Of a stretch of DNA of 12,795 nt, positions 12,769 through 12,795 are shown one piece after another (the stretch's first letter is position 1; every line of letters starts with the position of its first letter). The position numbers and the translations under genes were made by a program. The notes below the pieces were generated by a model. That model worked only from the letters and a program-made list of their open reading frames with translations, made no database searches and was not told the DNA's origin. Location of the stretch: contig JBOHER010000138.1 in assembly GCA_050701115.1 (NCBI GenBank), positions 1 to 12,795 on the forward strand, read 5' to 3'. The stretch comes from JBOHER01 sp050701115 (GTDB lineage: Bacteria > Actinomycetota > Actinomycetes > Mycobacteriales > Pseudonocardiaceae).

Positions 12769-12776
12769 CCCTCCTC
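12769..12776 (-). promoter_or_regulatory. Strong ribosome binding site of sodA
   Basis: GAGGAGGG on the minus strand is an almost complete anti-16S match and fixes the ATG at 12765 as the start. High translation is expected for this abundant enzyme. The promoter lies beyond the window's right edge. Confidence 0.75.
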
Positions 12777-12795
12777 AATGTTGACGCGAGTCTTG

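Overview
The window is GC-rich, high-GC3 actinobacterial DNA. Gene content (Fe/Mn SOD of the mycobacterial type, DUF2771 lipoprotein plus MFS pair, DUF3027, DUF2530, MarR, single-CSD protein with a C-terminal extension, DUF742 protein) fits a member of the Pseudonocardiales. From memory, several of these genes are neighbours in Mycobacterium tuberculosis too (the Rv0871-Rv0882 region), so the middle of the window is a conserved actinobacterial chromosomal block. Family names come from recognising motifs; no search was run.

Layout. 1-1690 looks like accessory scar tissue: a perfect hairpin, a fragment holding only the C-terminal part of a PCMT-like methyltransferase, and an orphan HTH/coiled-coil protein of the kind found beside integrases. 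1880-2635 is an orphan DUF742 protein with a long acidic N-terminal tail, followed convergently by a two-helix membrane protein and then, divergently, by a cold-shock-domain protein. 3587-6758 is a minus-strand operon of three envelope genes: a secreted glutaminyl-peptide cyclotransferase lipoprotein, an MFS transporter and a DUF2771 lipoprotein. Divergent from it, 6828-10665 holds DUF3027 overlapping a large protein with a sacsin/Hsp90-like ATPase domain. A convergent DUF2530 membrane protein and a divergent marR gene share a 33-bp intergenic region.

11426-12141 has no intact gene but is dense in signals: an inverted repeat after marR, a transposase stub, two direct repeats, a near-consensus IdeR/DtxR iron box, a very strong 17-bp hairpin about 45 bases further on, and a frameshifted, truncated arylamine N-acetyltransferase. 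Iron box, promoter and terminator together look like an iron-controlled small RNA gene of about 85 nt, or a 14-codon leader unit. It lies close to sodA (12142-12765), which encodes the iron- or manganese-dependent superoxide dismutase. This is the most interesting unexplained signal in the window.

A recurring feature is a TAnnnT hexamer 6-7 nt before the start codon (DUF3027, DUF2530, marR, the small membrane protein), suggesting leaderless transcripts.
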